A stretch of DNA of 64,000 bases from contig NZ_JAGGLB010000003.1 of assembly GCF_017874215.1 (NCBI RefSeq), positions 496,001 to 560,000 on the forward strand. Direction: 5' to 3'. The DNA is from Paenibacillus eucommiae. Its GTDB lineage: Bacteria; Bacillota; Bacilli; Paenibacillales; NBRC-103111. The notes under the pieces were generated by a model, which did no database searches, was not told the origin of the DNA, and was given only the letters and a program-made list of their open reading frames with translations. Made by a program: the position numbers and the translations under genes. Below, piece after piece: positions 35,062-43,129 of the stretch (its first letter is position 1; each line of letters starts with the position of its first letter).

Positions 35062-36459
35062 TTAGCTGCCCAGTGAAGCAGGACCGATCATCAGCTCGGG
35101 TCTAACGATGCGGTCAAATTCCTCTTCTGTCAAAAGCTTGCTTTGTACAGCGGCCTCCTTGAGTGTTGTCCCTTCTTGATGGGCCCGCTTGGCAATAGCT
35201 GCTGCCTGCTCATATCCGATGTGCGGGTTTAACGCTGTAACCAGCATCAGGGATCTTTCCACATTGTTTTGGATGACTGTATAGTTGGGTTCAATACCGA
35301 TAGCGCAGTGGTCGTTGAAGGAACGAATAGCATCACTAAGCAATCGGGCAGATTGCAGGAAATTATAAATAATGACGGGCTTGAACACATTCAGCTCAAA
35401 ATTCCCCTGGCTGGCAGCAAACCCGATCGTCGCATCATTACCCATCACCTGGCAGACAACCATCGTCAATGCCTCACTTTGTGTAGGATTGACTTTTCCA
35501 GGCATAATAGAGCTTCCCGGTTCATTTGCCGGAATGGAAATCTCCCCAATGCCGCAGCGCGGCCCGCTGGCAAGCCATCTTACATCGTTGGCAATTTTCA
35601 TCGTATCTGCGGCTAGCGCCTTTAATGCACCATGCACATAGACCAGCTCATCATGGCTTGTCAATGCATGAAATTTATTAATGGCCGAAGTAAACGTTTT
35701 GCCGGTTAACCTGCTAATCTCCTCCGCAGTAATGGCTCCGAATTTCGGATGAGCATTGATTCCCGTTCCTACCGCCGTTCCGCCAATCGCCAGCTCACTC
35801 AAGGATTCTGCACTTACGCGAATCATATGCTCCGTTTTTTCCAGCATACGAACCCAGCCGCTTACTTCCTGACCAAGCGTTAGTGGCGTGGCATCCTGTA
35901 AATGAGTTCTGCCAATTTTTATAATACCCTGGAAAGCTTCACTTTTCTGACGTAGAGTCTCCTTTAATTCAGCAACAGCTGGAAGCACTTGATCTTCAAT
36001 GGTAATAAGTCCTGCTATATGCATCGCAGTAGGGAAAGTATCGTTAGAGCTCTGAGATTGATTGACATCATCGTTGGGATGAACCCTTTGCTCACTTCCA
36101 CCCTGCTTTAATATTTGATTAGCCCGGTTGGCAATAACCTCATTTACATTCATATTGGACTGCGTCCCGCTTCCGGTCTGCCATACAACTAATGGAAAGT
36201 GTTCATCAAGCTTCCCATCTATGATTTCATCGGCCGCTGCTACAATGGCCTCTGTCTTCTCATTCGATAAGGAACCCAGCTTATGATTAGCCAGAGCAGC
36301 GCTCTTTTTCAGGATGGCAAACGCTTGTATAATGGCTTGCGGCATTTTTTCAGTCCCGATATCGAAGTTCTCGAAGCTTCGTTGGGTTTGGGCAGCCCAT
36401 AATTTATCCAAAGGTACTTTGATTTCCCCTATCGAATCTTTCTCGATTCTATATTCCAT
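35062..36459 (-). CDS. fumC: Class II fumarate hydratase
   Basis: 465 residues, usual length. It interconverts fumarate and malate in the TCA cycle. N-terminus [28 protein letters not shown], substrate-contact segments [19 protein letters not shown] and [16 protein letters not shown], and the signature [13 protein letters not shown], with no need for an iron-sulfur cluster. GGAGGGAATACA precedes the ATG. Confidence 0.95.
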   Translation of the reverse strand: MEYRIEKDSIGEIKVPLDKLWAAQTQRSFENFDIGTEKMPQAIIQAFAILKKSAALANHKLGSLSNEKTEAIVAAADEIIDGKLDEHFPLVVWQTGSGTQSNMNVNEVIANRANQILKQGGSEQRVHPNDDVNQSQSSNDTFPTAMHIAGLITIEDQVLPAVAELKETLRQKSEAFQGIIKIGRTHLQDATPLTLGQEVSGWVRMLEKTEHMIRVSAESLSELAIGGTAVGTGINAHPKFGAITAEEISRLTGKTFTSAINKFHALTSHDELVYVHGALKALAADTMKIANDVRWLASGPRCGIGEISIPANEPGSSIMPGKVNPTQSEALTMVVCQVMGNDATIGFAASQGNFELNVFKPVIIYNFLQSARLLSDAIRSFNDHCAIGIEPNYTVIQNNVERSLMLVTALNPHIGYEQAAAIAKRAHQEGTTLKEAAVQSKLLTEEEFDRIVRPELMIGPASLGS

Positions 36460-36502
36460 TGTATTCCCTCCAATGCTGAATTTTTATTGCCTACAATTGT
36501 TA

Positions 36503-36531
36503 ATTTTATAGAAGATGATAAACGAAATCAA
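36503..36531 (-). promoter_or_regulatory. Candidate fumC promoter
   Basis: Minus strand TTGATT (36526-36531), 17-bp spacer, TAAAAT (36503-36508), about 45 bp upstream of the fumC start. Confidence 0.5.
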
Positions 36532-36560
36532 TTTTAGCGGTCAGACCCGGATTTATTTAT

Positions 36561-36589
36561 TTTACAAACCAAAGGTTTGTTTATATGAT
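36561..36589 (+). promoter_or_regulatory. fluC promoter with an inverted repeat in the -35/spacer
   Basis: TTTACA (36561-36566), 17 bp, TATGAT (36584-36589). The inverted repeat ACAAACC-AAA-GGTTTGT (36564-36580) overlaps the -35 and fills most of the spacer, an operator-like position. Confidence 0.6.
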
Positions 36590-36623
36590 AATGATAAGCT
36601 CGATAGTAAGAAGGAGAAGCTGT

Positions 36624-37016
36624 ATGAATGTAATAGCTCTAGCAATTGGAGGATTTATCGGAACTATTTTGAGATACGAAATTGGTGTTTGGTTTGAATC
36701 GTTTTCCGGTGCCTTTCCACTAGCAACTTTAATCATTAATTTAAGCGGCTCCCTCTTTCTTGGATGGTTCTTTACTATTACGCTTCTCCATTGGAAGGTT
36801 CGTCCGGAAATCCGTCTTGGTCTCGGTACTGGATTAGCAGGGGCCTACACTACATTCTCTGCTTTTTCCGTTCAATCCGTTGAGTTTATTCAGGCAGGAA
36901 GAGTTGATATCGCTGCTATTTATATAGGAGCAAGTGTTTTAGGAGGCATAGCGCTAACGTTGATCGGGGTTGTTTTGGCCAAGGCTCAAGCAAACAGGAA
37001 GGGTGTAGCTGTATGA
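36624..37016 (+). CDS. Fluoride channel FluC/CrcB, subunit 1
   Basis: 130 residues, four helices. ATG 36624 follows AAGGAG; the upstream in-frame ATG (36585) lies in the -10 region. Family motifs: GGFIGTILRYEIGVW, TLIINLSGSLFLGWFF (pore Asn) and GLAGAYTTFSAFSVQSVE (Phe box). FluC works as a dimer exporting fluoride; here two different subunits are encoded in tandem and probably form a heterodimer, as in other Bacillales. Confidence 0.93.
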   Translation: MNVIALAIGGFIGTILRYEIGVWFESFSGAFPLATLIINLSGSLFLGWFFTITLLHWKVRPEIRLGLGTGLAGAYTTFSAFSVQSVEFIQAGRVDIAAIYIGASVLGGIALTLIGVVLAKAQANRKGVAV

Positions 37017-37369
37017 TTGCAGCCATTGGACTTGCTGGGGTTGTAGGAACATTATTACGGTATTATATGGGGAAATGGATTTCATCAAAAGTAGGTACTG
37101 GATTTCCTTGGGGAACATGGTCGATTAATATGACTGGGTCTTTTCTGCTTGGGGGCTTGTATGCCATGAACCAACATCATGACATTCCGAATTGGGCATG
37201 GCTCATAGTCGGTACAGGGTTTTCTGGCGGTTTCACTACTTTTTCCACCTTTGGCTATGAAACCATTCAATTACTACAGTCCGGAAAATGGTACCGCGCT
37301 GCAGTTTACATCGTGGCATCTATTTTGCTGGGCTTGTTATGTGCTTGGCTAGGGATGATAACATTTTGA
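37013..37369 (+). CDS. Fluoride channel FluC/CrcB, subunit 2
   Basis: 118 residues, start overlapping the previous stop by 4 bp (ATGA). GVVGTLLRYYMGKW, WGTWSINMTGSFLLGGLY and GTGFSGGFTTFSTFGYETIQL give the FluC pattern with the pore Asn and Phe residues. Presumed partner of subunit 1. Confidence 0.93.
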   Translation: MIAAIGLAGVVGTLLRYYMGKWISSKVGTGFPWGTWSINMTGSFLLGGLYAMNQHHDIPNWAWLIVGTGFSGGFTTFSTFGYETIQLLQSGKWYRAAVYIVASILLGLLCAWLGMITF

Positions 37370-37439
37370 GTAGATCTTCTCATTCAGAGAAATGAGCCAA
37401 CGCATCAATTAAGCGATCGAATAGCATGGTAAAATGCTA

Positions 37440-37480
37440 GAAAGGGCTGCTCAGCACACATAGTGCTAAGCAGCCCTTTC
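37440..37480. terminator. Bidirectional terminator between fluC genes and radical SAM gene
   Basis: GAAAGGGCTGCT.AGCAC and GTGCT.AGCAGCCCTTTC form a ~17-bp stem with a 5-nt loop. Confidence 0.9.
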
Positions 37481-37484
37481 ATGA

Positions 37485-38360
37485 TCAGCCAAACCTTTTT
37501 CTGTATCCGCATTTCCTACATAATTCTTCAACGGCTTCTCTTCTGGAAAATCCGTCAAAAAGGTTGTTGGCTCTTTCACTCTCCACAATATCAGAAAACC
37601 GGGATTGATGAACATTCCCCAGATTAATAACGCCTTCGCCATCCAGACAGCAAGGAACTACAGTTCCATCCACCAGTATGGCTGCCTGATTTCTAAGTGC
37701 ATGACAAAATCCTTTTCCCTCATCCTCTTCCGCTTTTAAATCCGGCCATTCAAATTCATGATCCTGATTCAAGTATACGTTATTTGCTATCTTGAGCCCG
37801 CTGCCGCGCACGAACTTCTCTTCAATTTTATAATCGAGATTAAATTCATTCTCAATAATTTCAAGCAATTGACGGTTTTTATTTTTCTCCAAATTGGTTT
37901 CATTATCCTTAGTTAAGTTCCAAAGCCTGAAGGATATAATCACATTACTGTTAGCTACGGCTTCTCGAACAAAAGTTAAAATACTTGCCAGATATCCCGC
38001 CTTGTCCTTGGAGCCTTCATGTCCATCAAAGCTGTGCAAGGAAAAGTTTACTTGCCTAAGTGCCGGCTTCATCAAAATTTTATGCTTCGCTTTATCGATC
38101 AACGTACCATTTGTAGTAATATTGACTTTAAAGCCTCTTTCGTGGCTCAAATCCAATAACTGATCAATCTTCGGATGAAGCAGCGGCTCCCCCTTGACAT
38201 GATAATAAATATAATCGGTATGAGGCTTGATTTCATCTAATATTTTCGTAAAATCATCTATCTTGATAAAATTGGATTGTCGCTTCGTTTGTGGGCAAAA
38301 AGTACAGGCAAGATTACAAACACTCGTAATTTCAATATAAAACTTCTTGAACTTTTTCAC
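37485..38360 (-). CDS. Radical SAM protein with a SPASM-like C-terminus
   Basis: 291 residues. The cluster motif Cys15-x3-Cys19-x2-Cys22 (CNLACTFC) binds [4Fe-4S]/SAM. Core features follow: YYHVKGEPLLHP, ITTNGTLI. The C-terminal part has further Cys residues (FCHALRN, VVPCCLDGEGVINLGN, LCRKCGYRKRF), typical of SPASM auxiliary clusters in peptide-modifying or sugar-modifying enzymes. No precursor peptide gene lies next to it, so the substrate is unknown. Confidence 0.88.
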   Translation of the reverse strand: MKKFKKFYIEITSVCNLACTFCPQTKRQSNFIKIDDFTKILDEIKPHTDYIYYHVKGEPLLHPKIDQLLDLSHERGFKVNITTNGTLIDKAKHKILMKPALRQVNFSLHSFDGHEGSKDKAGYLASILTFVREAVANSNVIISFRLWNLTKDNETNLEKNKNRQLLEIIENEFNLDYKIEEKFVRGSGLKIANNVYLNQDHEFEWPDLKAEEDEGKGFCHALRNQAAILVDGTVVPCCLDGEGVINLGNVHQSRFSDIVESERANNLFDGFSRREAVEELCRKCGYRKRFG

Positions 38361-38469
38361 TCGTCTAAACCCCTATCCTGTTCTGAAAAAAGCTGTTGCG
38401 CTATGCGCTATCACGATTATAGGATTGAAGCTCTCAAACGTCAAGTAAATAGCGGCAATTGCATGCAAC

Positions 38470-38513
38470 GGACAAAAAGTCCACTAGCAACATGTTGCTT
38501 TGGACTTTTTGTC
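38470..38513 (-). terminator. Terminator after the alpha/beta hydrolase gene
   Basis: GACAAAAAGTCCA pairs with TGGACTTTTTGTC, with inner AGCAAC/GTTGCT, 35 bp beyond the hydrolase stop on the minus strand. Confidence 0.85.
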
Positions 38514-38547
38514 GTATTCTTATGTCTTTCACAGGCTGTCAGACAGT

Positions 38548-39516
38548 CTACCGCTTGGTCAAAGCCAATATTTCATCGGCAACGAGATCAGGGCGATATT
38601 GATGAATATAATGATCGGTATCCTTGACCACCAATTGCTTCGCTTGCAAGGACCAAGAAGTAAATTCCGCTTCGTATTTGTTCCAGACTTCATCGCTAAC
38701 CCCTAAGTAATCGGATGTCAGCACCGTAAGCGGGAAAGGAAAGGGTTGTTTGTCATCCAATACGACCTTTGCATTCACCTTGAATTGACGCATTTCGTCC
38801 GCTATATTGGCATTTTCAAGCTTAAGCAATGAGGCTGTCAGATCAATCTGCTTCAGTTCATCCGGTACGAACTTCAAGCCATTTCGCATTGAACGTGTGC
38901 TTTCTATAACACTGTCAGCCTGGAAAAGCATCCGAATCACACCTGTTTTTATGAGCAGCTTATTGATAAAGCCGGCTTCTACTGGATCCGTATCATTGTA
39001 GTAATATTCCGGACTTCCGGCATCCAGCATCACGATACCTTGTACCTCGTCCGGGTATTTCTGTGCAAAGCGGAGCGTTTCGAGGGCTCCTAGCGAATGT
39101 CCCACAAGCAGGTAAGGCGGCTTTTGGCCGGATGCCTGCAGCACCTCGTGTATTTCGTTCGTTATAGTATCAATGTCACGCTTCTTATCCGTCGTATCAC
39201 TGTACCCATAGCCAAACCTGTCATAGACAGCGAACTTAACATGTGGTGCAAGCTTCTCATACAGTGGGGAAAAATCAACATACGGATTAGCCGTGCCCCA
39301 ACCAGAAGCCAGTACTACCGTTACATCACCTTGACCACCTGTATATACATGCATATTTTTTCCATTCACATTGTACAGCTTGCCGCTTGGGGTATAAGAT
39401 TTCAGATCTTGGCTGGTGCTCACCTGTTCATATATCAAACCTGATCCCACAAGCACAACAATAGCCAGCAGCCCGAAAATAAATGTCTTCAATAATCTTT
39501 TACGCCATTTCTTCAT
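38548..39516 (-). CDS. Membrane-anchored or secreted alpha/beta hydrolase
   Basis: 322 residues. N-terminal helix LLKTFIFGLLAIVVLVGSGLIY acts as anchor or signal. Hydrolase core: VVLASGWGTANP (oxyanion region), YDRFGYGYSDTT, nucleophile Ser in VGHSLGALETL, Asp in VMLDAGSPE, and a late His in KDTDHYIHQYRP. Substrate unknown. Repeat copy 4 begins about 100 bp upstream. Confidence 0.88.
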   Translation of the reverse strand: MKKWRKRLLKTFIFGLLAIVVLVGSGLIYEQVSTSQDLKSYTPSGKLYNVNGKNMHVYTGGQGDVTVVLASGWGTANPYVDFSPLYEKLAPHVKFAVYDRFGYGYSDTTDKKRDIDTITNEIHEVLQASGQKPPYLLVGHSLGALETLRFAQKYPDEVQGIVMLDAGSPEYYYNDTDPVEAGFINKLLIKTGVIRMLFQADSVIESTRSMRNGLKFVPDELKQIDLTASLLKLENANIADEMRQFKVNAKVVLDDKQPFPFPLTVLTSDYLGVSDEVWNKYEAEFTSWSLQAKQLVVKDTDHYIHQYRPDLVADEILALTKR

Positions 39517-39615
39517 TTTTCACACTCTCCTTCTACCATTCATTATAAATGCTCAAGCTAAAGCATTAGAAAACAGTAGCTTAATTCTACCTTAATTCTT
39601 TTAAGAAAAACTTGT

Positions 39616-40072
39616 TGCGTCCTTTGAGGGGCGTCTTCGTTATGTTGTTGGTTCGGGGAGGGAATGGCTGTGGGTTCCAGCCACTGTTAAAGATTTGTTC
39701 CCTTGATTGGAATGGATGTGGGGGTTGGAACAAATCTTTAAAGGCGGGCGCTTACGCTCTTCCGCCCACAGCCATTCCCTCTCTTTAGCTACAACGAATC
39801 ACAAACACCAAGCTCAAATGAACAACCAGCAAGGGTTTTCCCTTGATTAGAGAGAAAATTTCCTAGCGGGCGCAGCGTTAGGAATGAAGAAGAGGGAAGA
39901 GCCCCCTACCTGCTACTTTACGATGTTTTTCATCGTTAAAAGCACCATGCCCTCTCCACATCTTTACTTTAACGATGAAAATCATCGTTAAAGTGAAGCA
40001 CGCGAAGCACACGTAGCACAAACGCTCAAAAGTGCGGCCAAAAGAGGTTGCTTCCTGAGCGAAGGGGATAGT
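39616..40072 (+). repeat. Dispersed hairpin repeat, copy 4 (core 39657-39781, full tail)
   Basis: TGCGTCCTTTGAGGGGCG starts the copy. Outer arms GGGAATGGCTGTGGG/CCCACAGCCATTCCC and inner arms TTAAAGATTTGTTCC/GGAACAAATCTTTAA are perfect. The tail shares TTTAGCTACAA, CACCAAGCTCAAATGAACA, CCAGCAAGGG, two TTTAACGATGA palindromes, and a right end TTGCTTCCTGAGCGAAGGGG also seen in diverged form near 61480-61500. It fills most of the 660-bp gap between the hydrolase and rpmG. Confidence 0.87.
39917..39992. repeat. Two 25-bp palindromes in repeat copy 4
   Basis: Units at 39917-39940 (one A missing, TTTTT centre) and 39968-39992 (perfect, arms TTTAACGATGA/TCATCGTTAAA), 51 bp apart, as in copy 2. The intervening sequence is similar to that of copy 2, so this is part of the repeat and not a spacer array. 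Confidence 0.85.
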
Positions 40073-40114
40073 GGCAATAGTGCATTGCAAAGTACTTAAT
40101 TATCTGTTATGTAA

Positions 40115-40162
40115 AAATAAACCCGACTTCCCTTAACGCTACAGGGAAGCCGGGTTTATTTC
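40115..40162 (-). terminator. Terminator of the zagA-rpmG operon
   Basis: AAATAAACCCG.CTTCCCT and AGGGAAG.CGGGTTTATTT form a ~19-bp stem with one mismatch and a ~9-nt loop, 16 bp downstream of the rpmG stop. Confidence 0.88.
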
Positions 40163-40177
40163 ATAGTGGAGCTGCTG

Positions 40178-40327
40178 TTATCTGGTTTCACGGTGCAGTG
40201 TATATTTATTGAGACGCGGACAGAACTTCCTAAGCTCCAAGCGTCCTGGCTGGTTCCGCTTATTCTTGGTTGTCGTATAATTACGATCTCCCGTTTCTGT
40301 ACAAGCTAGTGTGATTATAATTCGCAT
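40178..40327 (-). CDS. rpmG: 50S ribosomal protein L33, zinc-free (C-minus) form
   Basis: 49 residues from ATG 40327 behind [34 protein letters not shown], then [20 protein letters not shown] and KYTLHRETR. Zinc-type L33 has two CxxC pairs; here only the first Cys of each remains (CTET, CPRL), so zinc cannot be bound. In B. subtilis a C-minus L33 is Zur-repressed and replaces the zinc form during starvation. It follows a YciC-like GTPase by 13 bp, and Zur-like sites precede the operon, which fits that role. Confidence 0.92.
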   Translation of the reverse strand: MRIIITLACTETGDRNYTTTKNKRNQPGRLELRKFCPRLNKYTLHRETR

Positions 40328-40340
40328 GCTTACTCACCTC

Positions 40341-41558
40341 CTATGTCAAGTTAAATACTTCTTTCAGCTCAGAAGCGCTGTTTGGAAATGGATCAGCAAA
40401 CCGGGTCCAATCCTGCTGTTTTTCATTATCAGTTAGCAGACAACCATCCAAAGAAGCAATGATCTGCTCCTTATTCATTTCAATGCCGATAAACACTACC
40501 TTATTAATACGATCTCCAGAGATTGGATCCCACTGCTTCGAAAGCTCTTTATCCTCCTGCAGTAGTTCTGCACGCTCTGCTTCCGGGAGTGCTGCAACCC
40601 AATAACCAGCGGGTCCAAATTGAATCGAAGGTCCCGCTTGGCTAAAGCTCTGGGCGAAATCATTACGGGAAGCCAGCCACATCATGCCTTTCGCACGCAC
40701 AATTTCAACTGGCCACTCCTCCATCCAGGTCATAAGCCTTTCCGGATGGAAAGGTTCCACCCTTTCGTATACAAAAGAAGCGATACCATACTCTTCCGTT
40801 TCCGGGGTGTGAGCCGGTTTCTCCATTTCCTTCATCCATCCGGCTGATGTGCTGGCAGCGTCGAAATCAAACAATCGAGTGTTTAAAATATCAGCTGGTT
40901 CTATTTGGCCCTTTATGGCTCGTATCAGCTTGGCCCGCGGCTGCAGCTTGCGCAGCACACCCTCAAGCTCTTCCAGCTCGTCAGGAGCAACCATGTCACA
41001 TTTATTCATAATCAGAACATCGCAAAACTCAATCTGATCGATCAGAAGATCAACTACATCACGCGTATCGTCATCCCCTACAGCCTGTCCACGATCTAGT
41101 AGTGTTTCACCAGATGAGAAATCAGTCCAGAACCGATAAGCATCAACAACGGTAACCATACAGTCCAAGCGGCATAATTCAGACAAATCAATTCCCTGCT
41201 CTTCATCTATGTAGGTGAAAGTTTGCGCAACAGGGATCGGCTCTCCTACCCCCGTAGACTCGATGAGGATATAGTCGAACCGATTTTCTTTTGCCAGCCT
41301 TTGCACTTCTCGCAATAAGTCTTCACGAAGTGTGCAGCAAATGCAGCCATTGGAGATTTCAATGAGTTCTTCATTCGTTCGCGACAGCCCCCCGCCATCC
41401 CGGATCAAATCGGCATCGATATTCACTTCACTTAAATCGTTAACAATTACCGCTACCTTCAAGCCTTGGCGATTATTTAATACATGATTGAGAATCGTGG
41501 TCTTACCGGAACCTAAATATCCACTTAAGACGGTAACTGGAATTTTGCTTTTCATCAT
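40341..41558 (-). CDS. CobW/COG0523 GTPase, ZagA/YciC-like zinc metallochaperone
   Basis: 405 residues. G1 GYLGSGKTT, the family metal motif CxCC in GCICCTLRED, switch region IESTGVGEPIPV, and guanine-specificity NKCD. The C-terminal CobW_C domain contains ERVEPFHPERLMTWMEEWP. The length and KSKIPVTVLSGYLGSGKTT start resemble B. subtilis YciC (ZagA), a Zur-regulated GTPase that delivers zinc under limitation. It is upstream of a zinc-free L33 gene and downstream of two Zur-like sites, supporting the same role. Confidence 0.87.
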   Translation of the reverse strand: MMKSKIPVTVLSGYLGSGKTTILNHVLNNRQGLKVAVIVNDLSEVNIDADLIRDGGGLSRTNEELIEISNGCICCTLREDLLREVQRLAKENRFDYILIESTGVGEPIPVAQTFTYIDEEQGIDLSELCRLDCMVTVVDAYRFWTDFSSGETLLDRGQAVGDDDTRDVVDLLIDQIEFCDVLIMNKCDMVAPDELEELEGVLRKLQPRAKLIRAIKGQIEPADILNTRLFDFDAASTSAGWMKEMEKPAHTPETEEYGIASFVYERVEPFHPERLMTWMEEWPVEIVRAKGMMWLASRNDFAQSFSQAGPSIQFGPAGYWVAALPEAERAELLQEDKELSKQWDPISGDRINKVVFIGIEMNKEQIIASLDGCLLTDNEKQQDWTRFADPFPNSASELKEVFNLT

Positions 41559-41575
41559 AAAAGCCCCTATTCATA

Positions 41576-41646
41576 TAGTAATATTTACGCTTAATGCATT
41601 TATAAAAACCGGACGCGAATGTCCGATTTAAATGTAATATTTACGC
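41576..41646 (-). promoter_or_regulatory. Two Zur-box-like sites upstream of the zagA-rpmG operon
   Basis: Read on the minus strand, GCGTAAATATTACTA (41576-41590) and GCGTAAATATTACAT (41632-41646) match the Bacillus Zur consensus TCGTAATnATTACGA at 11 and 10 of 14 informative positions. They are 56 bp apart and start 18 bp upstream of the GTPase start. The -35/-10 could not be fixed confidently; TATAAA at 41599-41604 is a candidate -10. Confidence 0.7.
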
Positions 41647-41696
41647 TCAGAGAAGTGTATCATCTATTCTTCCATTCGTCAATCCTTTCATATGTT

Positions 41697-42311
41697 CTAA
41701 TTAAATAGTGATAAGTCATATACTGTGTAATCACACCGATATATAAATAAATATTTACCGTCTACAAGAAACCCCGTTGATTTATCGATGTCTGTTGTAA
41801 AGTATGACACATTATTGCCCACAAATGTTGCTAGAGGCTTTCCGGATTGGGATCGAACTAATATCAGAAGTTTTTGCCCTGTAGTCAGATTCTTAACGGA
41901 GTTAACCATTTTGTTTACGAATGGAATTGATCTGCTGCTGCTTTCTAGATCATTTGTTTTTGCATACTCTTCGAATACATTGGTCAATCCCTTTTCATTA
42001 AGTATTAAGCTGCTGCCTACATGCATCATCGTTTTTCCACCAACAGTTATACTCATGACCCCAGATTTCTGAACAGTTGAACCCTCACTATCTTTCAACT
42101 CAAAGCTGCCATTTGCTCCAATGTCTATTGATTTACCTTCAATCTTATCGATAATATTACTCTCTTCATCATACGTTTGAATAATAGCTTCCCTGCCTTT
42201 TAGAGCACTTTTCATTTTCCCGACTTCATTTCCAAAAAAGTTACACCCAGCAGCCAAAATCAACAATGTACTCACTGCCAACAATGCGAATGCTTTATGA
42301 AATTTCTTCAT
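41697..42311 (-). CDS. DUF5052-like exported lipoprotein
   Basis: 204 residues. Signal peptide FALLAVSTLLILAAG with lipobox Cys23, then GNEVGKMKSALKGREAIIQTYDE, IDIGANGSFELKDSEG, GSSLILNEKGLTNVFEEY and a conserved RSQSGKPLATFVGNNVSYF region. I recall this pattern from DUF5052 lipoproteins of Bacillales; function unknown. It lies 138 bp upstream of zagA with no terminator visible between. Confidence 0.75.
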   Translation of the reverse strand: MKKFHKAFALLAVSTLLILAAGCNFFGNEVGKMKSALKGREAIIQTYDEESNIIDKIEGKSIDIGANGSFELKDSEGSTVQKSGVMSITVGGKTMMHVGSSLILNEKGLTNVFEEYAKTNDLESSSRSIPFVNKMVNSVKNLTTGQKLLILVRSQSGKPLATFVGNNVSYFTTDIDKSTGFLVDGKYLFIYRCDYTVYDLSLFN

Positions 42312-42376
42312 TTGTTCTCTCCTTTATCTTTACTCAACGATTACACCAGACCATTTATTATAATCCATTGTACATA

Positions 42377-42404
42377 TATTGGCTACGAAATATTGGCTGC
42401 GAAA
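42377..42404. repeat. Direct repeat upstream of the lipoprotein gene
   Basis: TATTGGCTACGAAA is followed immediately by TATTGGCTGCGAAA (14-bp units, one mismatch) in the divergent promoter region of the lipoprotein and the recombinase-like gene. Confidence 0.8.
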
Positions 42405-42574
42405 TTATCGTATAGAAATTATTGAATACCGTTTCGTTTATCACGTAAATGTTTAATATCATAATATGTAAAAAAGTATTTTTTTTCATCGACAAAAGTA
42501 GTCATTTTACACCCTTACCAATCATATCCATATCATATATACTTTTGTTTATACCTCATAAACACATCTGAAAG

Positions 42575-42586
42575 GTTGGTACCAAC
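42575..42586. promoter_or_regulatory. Perfect 12-bp palindrome directly before the start codon
   Basis: GTTGGTACCAAC lies between the ribosome binding site (GAAAGG) and the ATG at 42590. An operator for the encoded recombinase-like protein or a translational element is possible. Confidence 0.45.
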
Positions 42587-42589
42587 TAC

Positions 42590-43066
42590 ATGACCAAAGG
42601 TTTAATTGAAAAGCTGCTGTTTGTAGAATCACAATGCATTAATCATCAAGACGCTTTAATAATTCGTCTCCTTCTCGAAGGTCTGGAAGTTCACGAAATT
42701 GTTTATTTGAAAAAGGACTCTCTGGATATGACCAATAAAATACTTACAGTAAAAGATGCTTCCGGAGTTAAAAGCAGATTTGTGGTAAGCTCCCGATGTG
42801 CGATGTTATTCAAACGGGCCATTAATCAATCCCACTACTTTATAGACAATGGATCTAACCAATCTGAGCTTAGAGAGAGTAAATACGCGATTAAAGTGAC
42901 TATGAATGATTATCTTGCTAACGAATCTATGATTCAAGAAATGGATTCCGTTGTGCTAAGAACTATATATAATCGGATCAGAAATCTCGCTGAGAGGTTT
43001 AATATGCCGGAGATTACTTACGTAACAACAGTTCGAGTAGAATCTGACAATCGAATATATGCTTAA
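42590..43066 (+). CDS. Tyrosine-recombinase-like protein lacking the catalytic C-terminus
   Basis: 158 residues. DALIIRLLLEGLEVHEIVYLKKDSLDMTNKILTVKD is laid out like the first part of a phage integrase catalytic domain (helix, GLR-like turn, strand LTV). The catalytic Arg of the GLR motif is Glu here, and no HxxR or Tyr nucleophile is recognisable in the C-terminal part. It may be a DNA-binding protein derived from an integrase, or an unrelated fold. A separate terminator (43073-43100) follows. Homology is tentative. Confidence 0.6.
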   Translation: MTKGLIEKLLFVESQCINHQDALIIRLLLEGLEVHEIVYLKKDSLDMTNKILTVKDASGVKSRFVVSSRCAMLFKRAINQSHYFIDNGSNQSELRESKYAIKVTMNDYLANESMIQEMDSVVLRTIYNRIRNLAERFNMPEITYVTTVRVESDNRIYA

Positions 43067-43072
43067 TGAAAT

Positions 43073-43100
43073 GAAGTGGGCGTTCAGCTCACTTTTTTTT
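43073..43100 (+). terminator. Terminator after the recombinase-like gene
   Basis: AGTGGGC and GCTCACT pair around GTTCA and are followed by eight T residues. Confidence 0.85.
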
Positions 43101-43129
43101 ATTTGATCAAAGCTATCTCAATACTTGGC

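Noticed and set aside
36581-36600. Possible Fur box near fluC (TATGATAATGATAAGC)
   Set aside because: Only one half-site matches; the second half is a direct rather than inverted copy.
36460-36623. Fluoride riboswitch before the fluC genes
   Set aside because: The conserved crcB-motif core was not found by eye; an Rfam scan would settle it.
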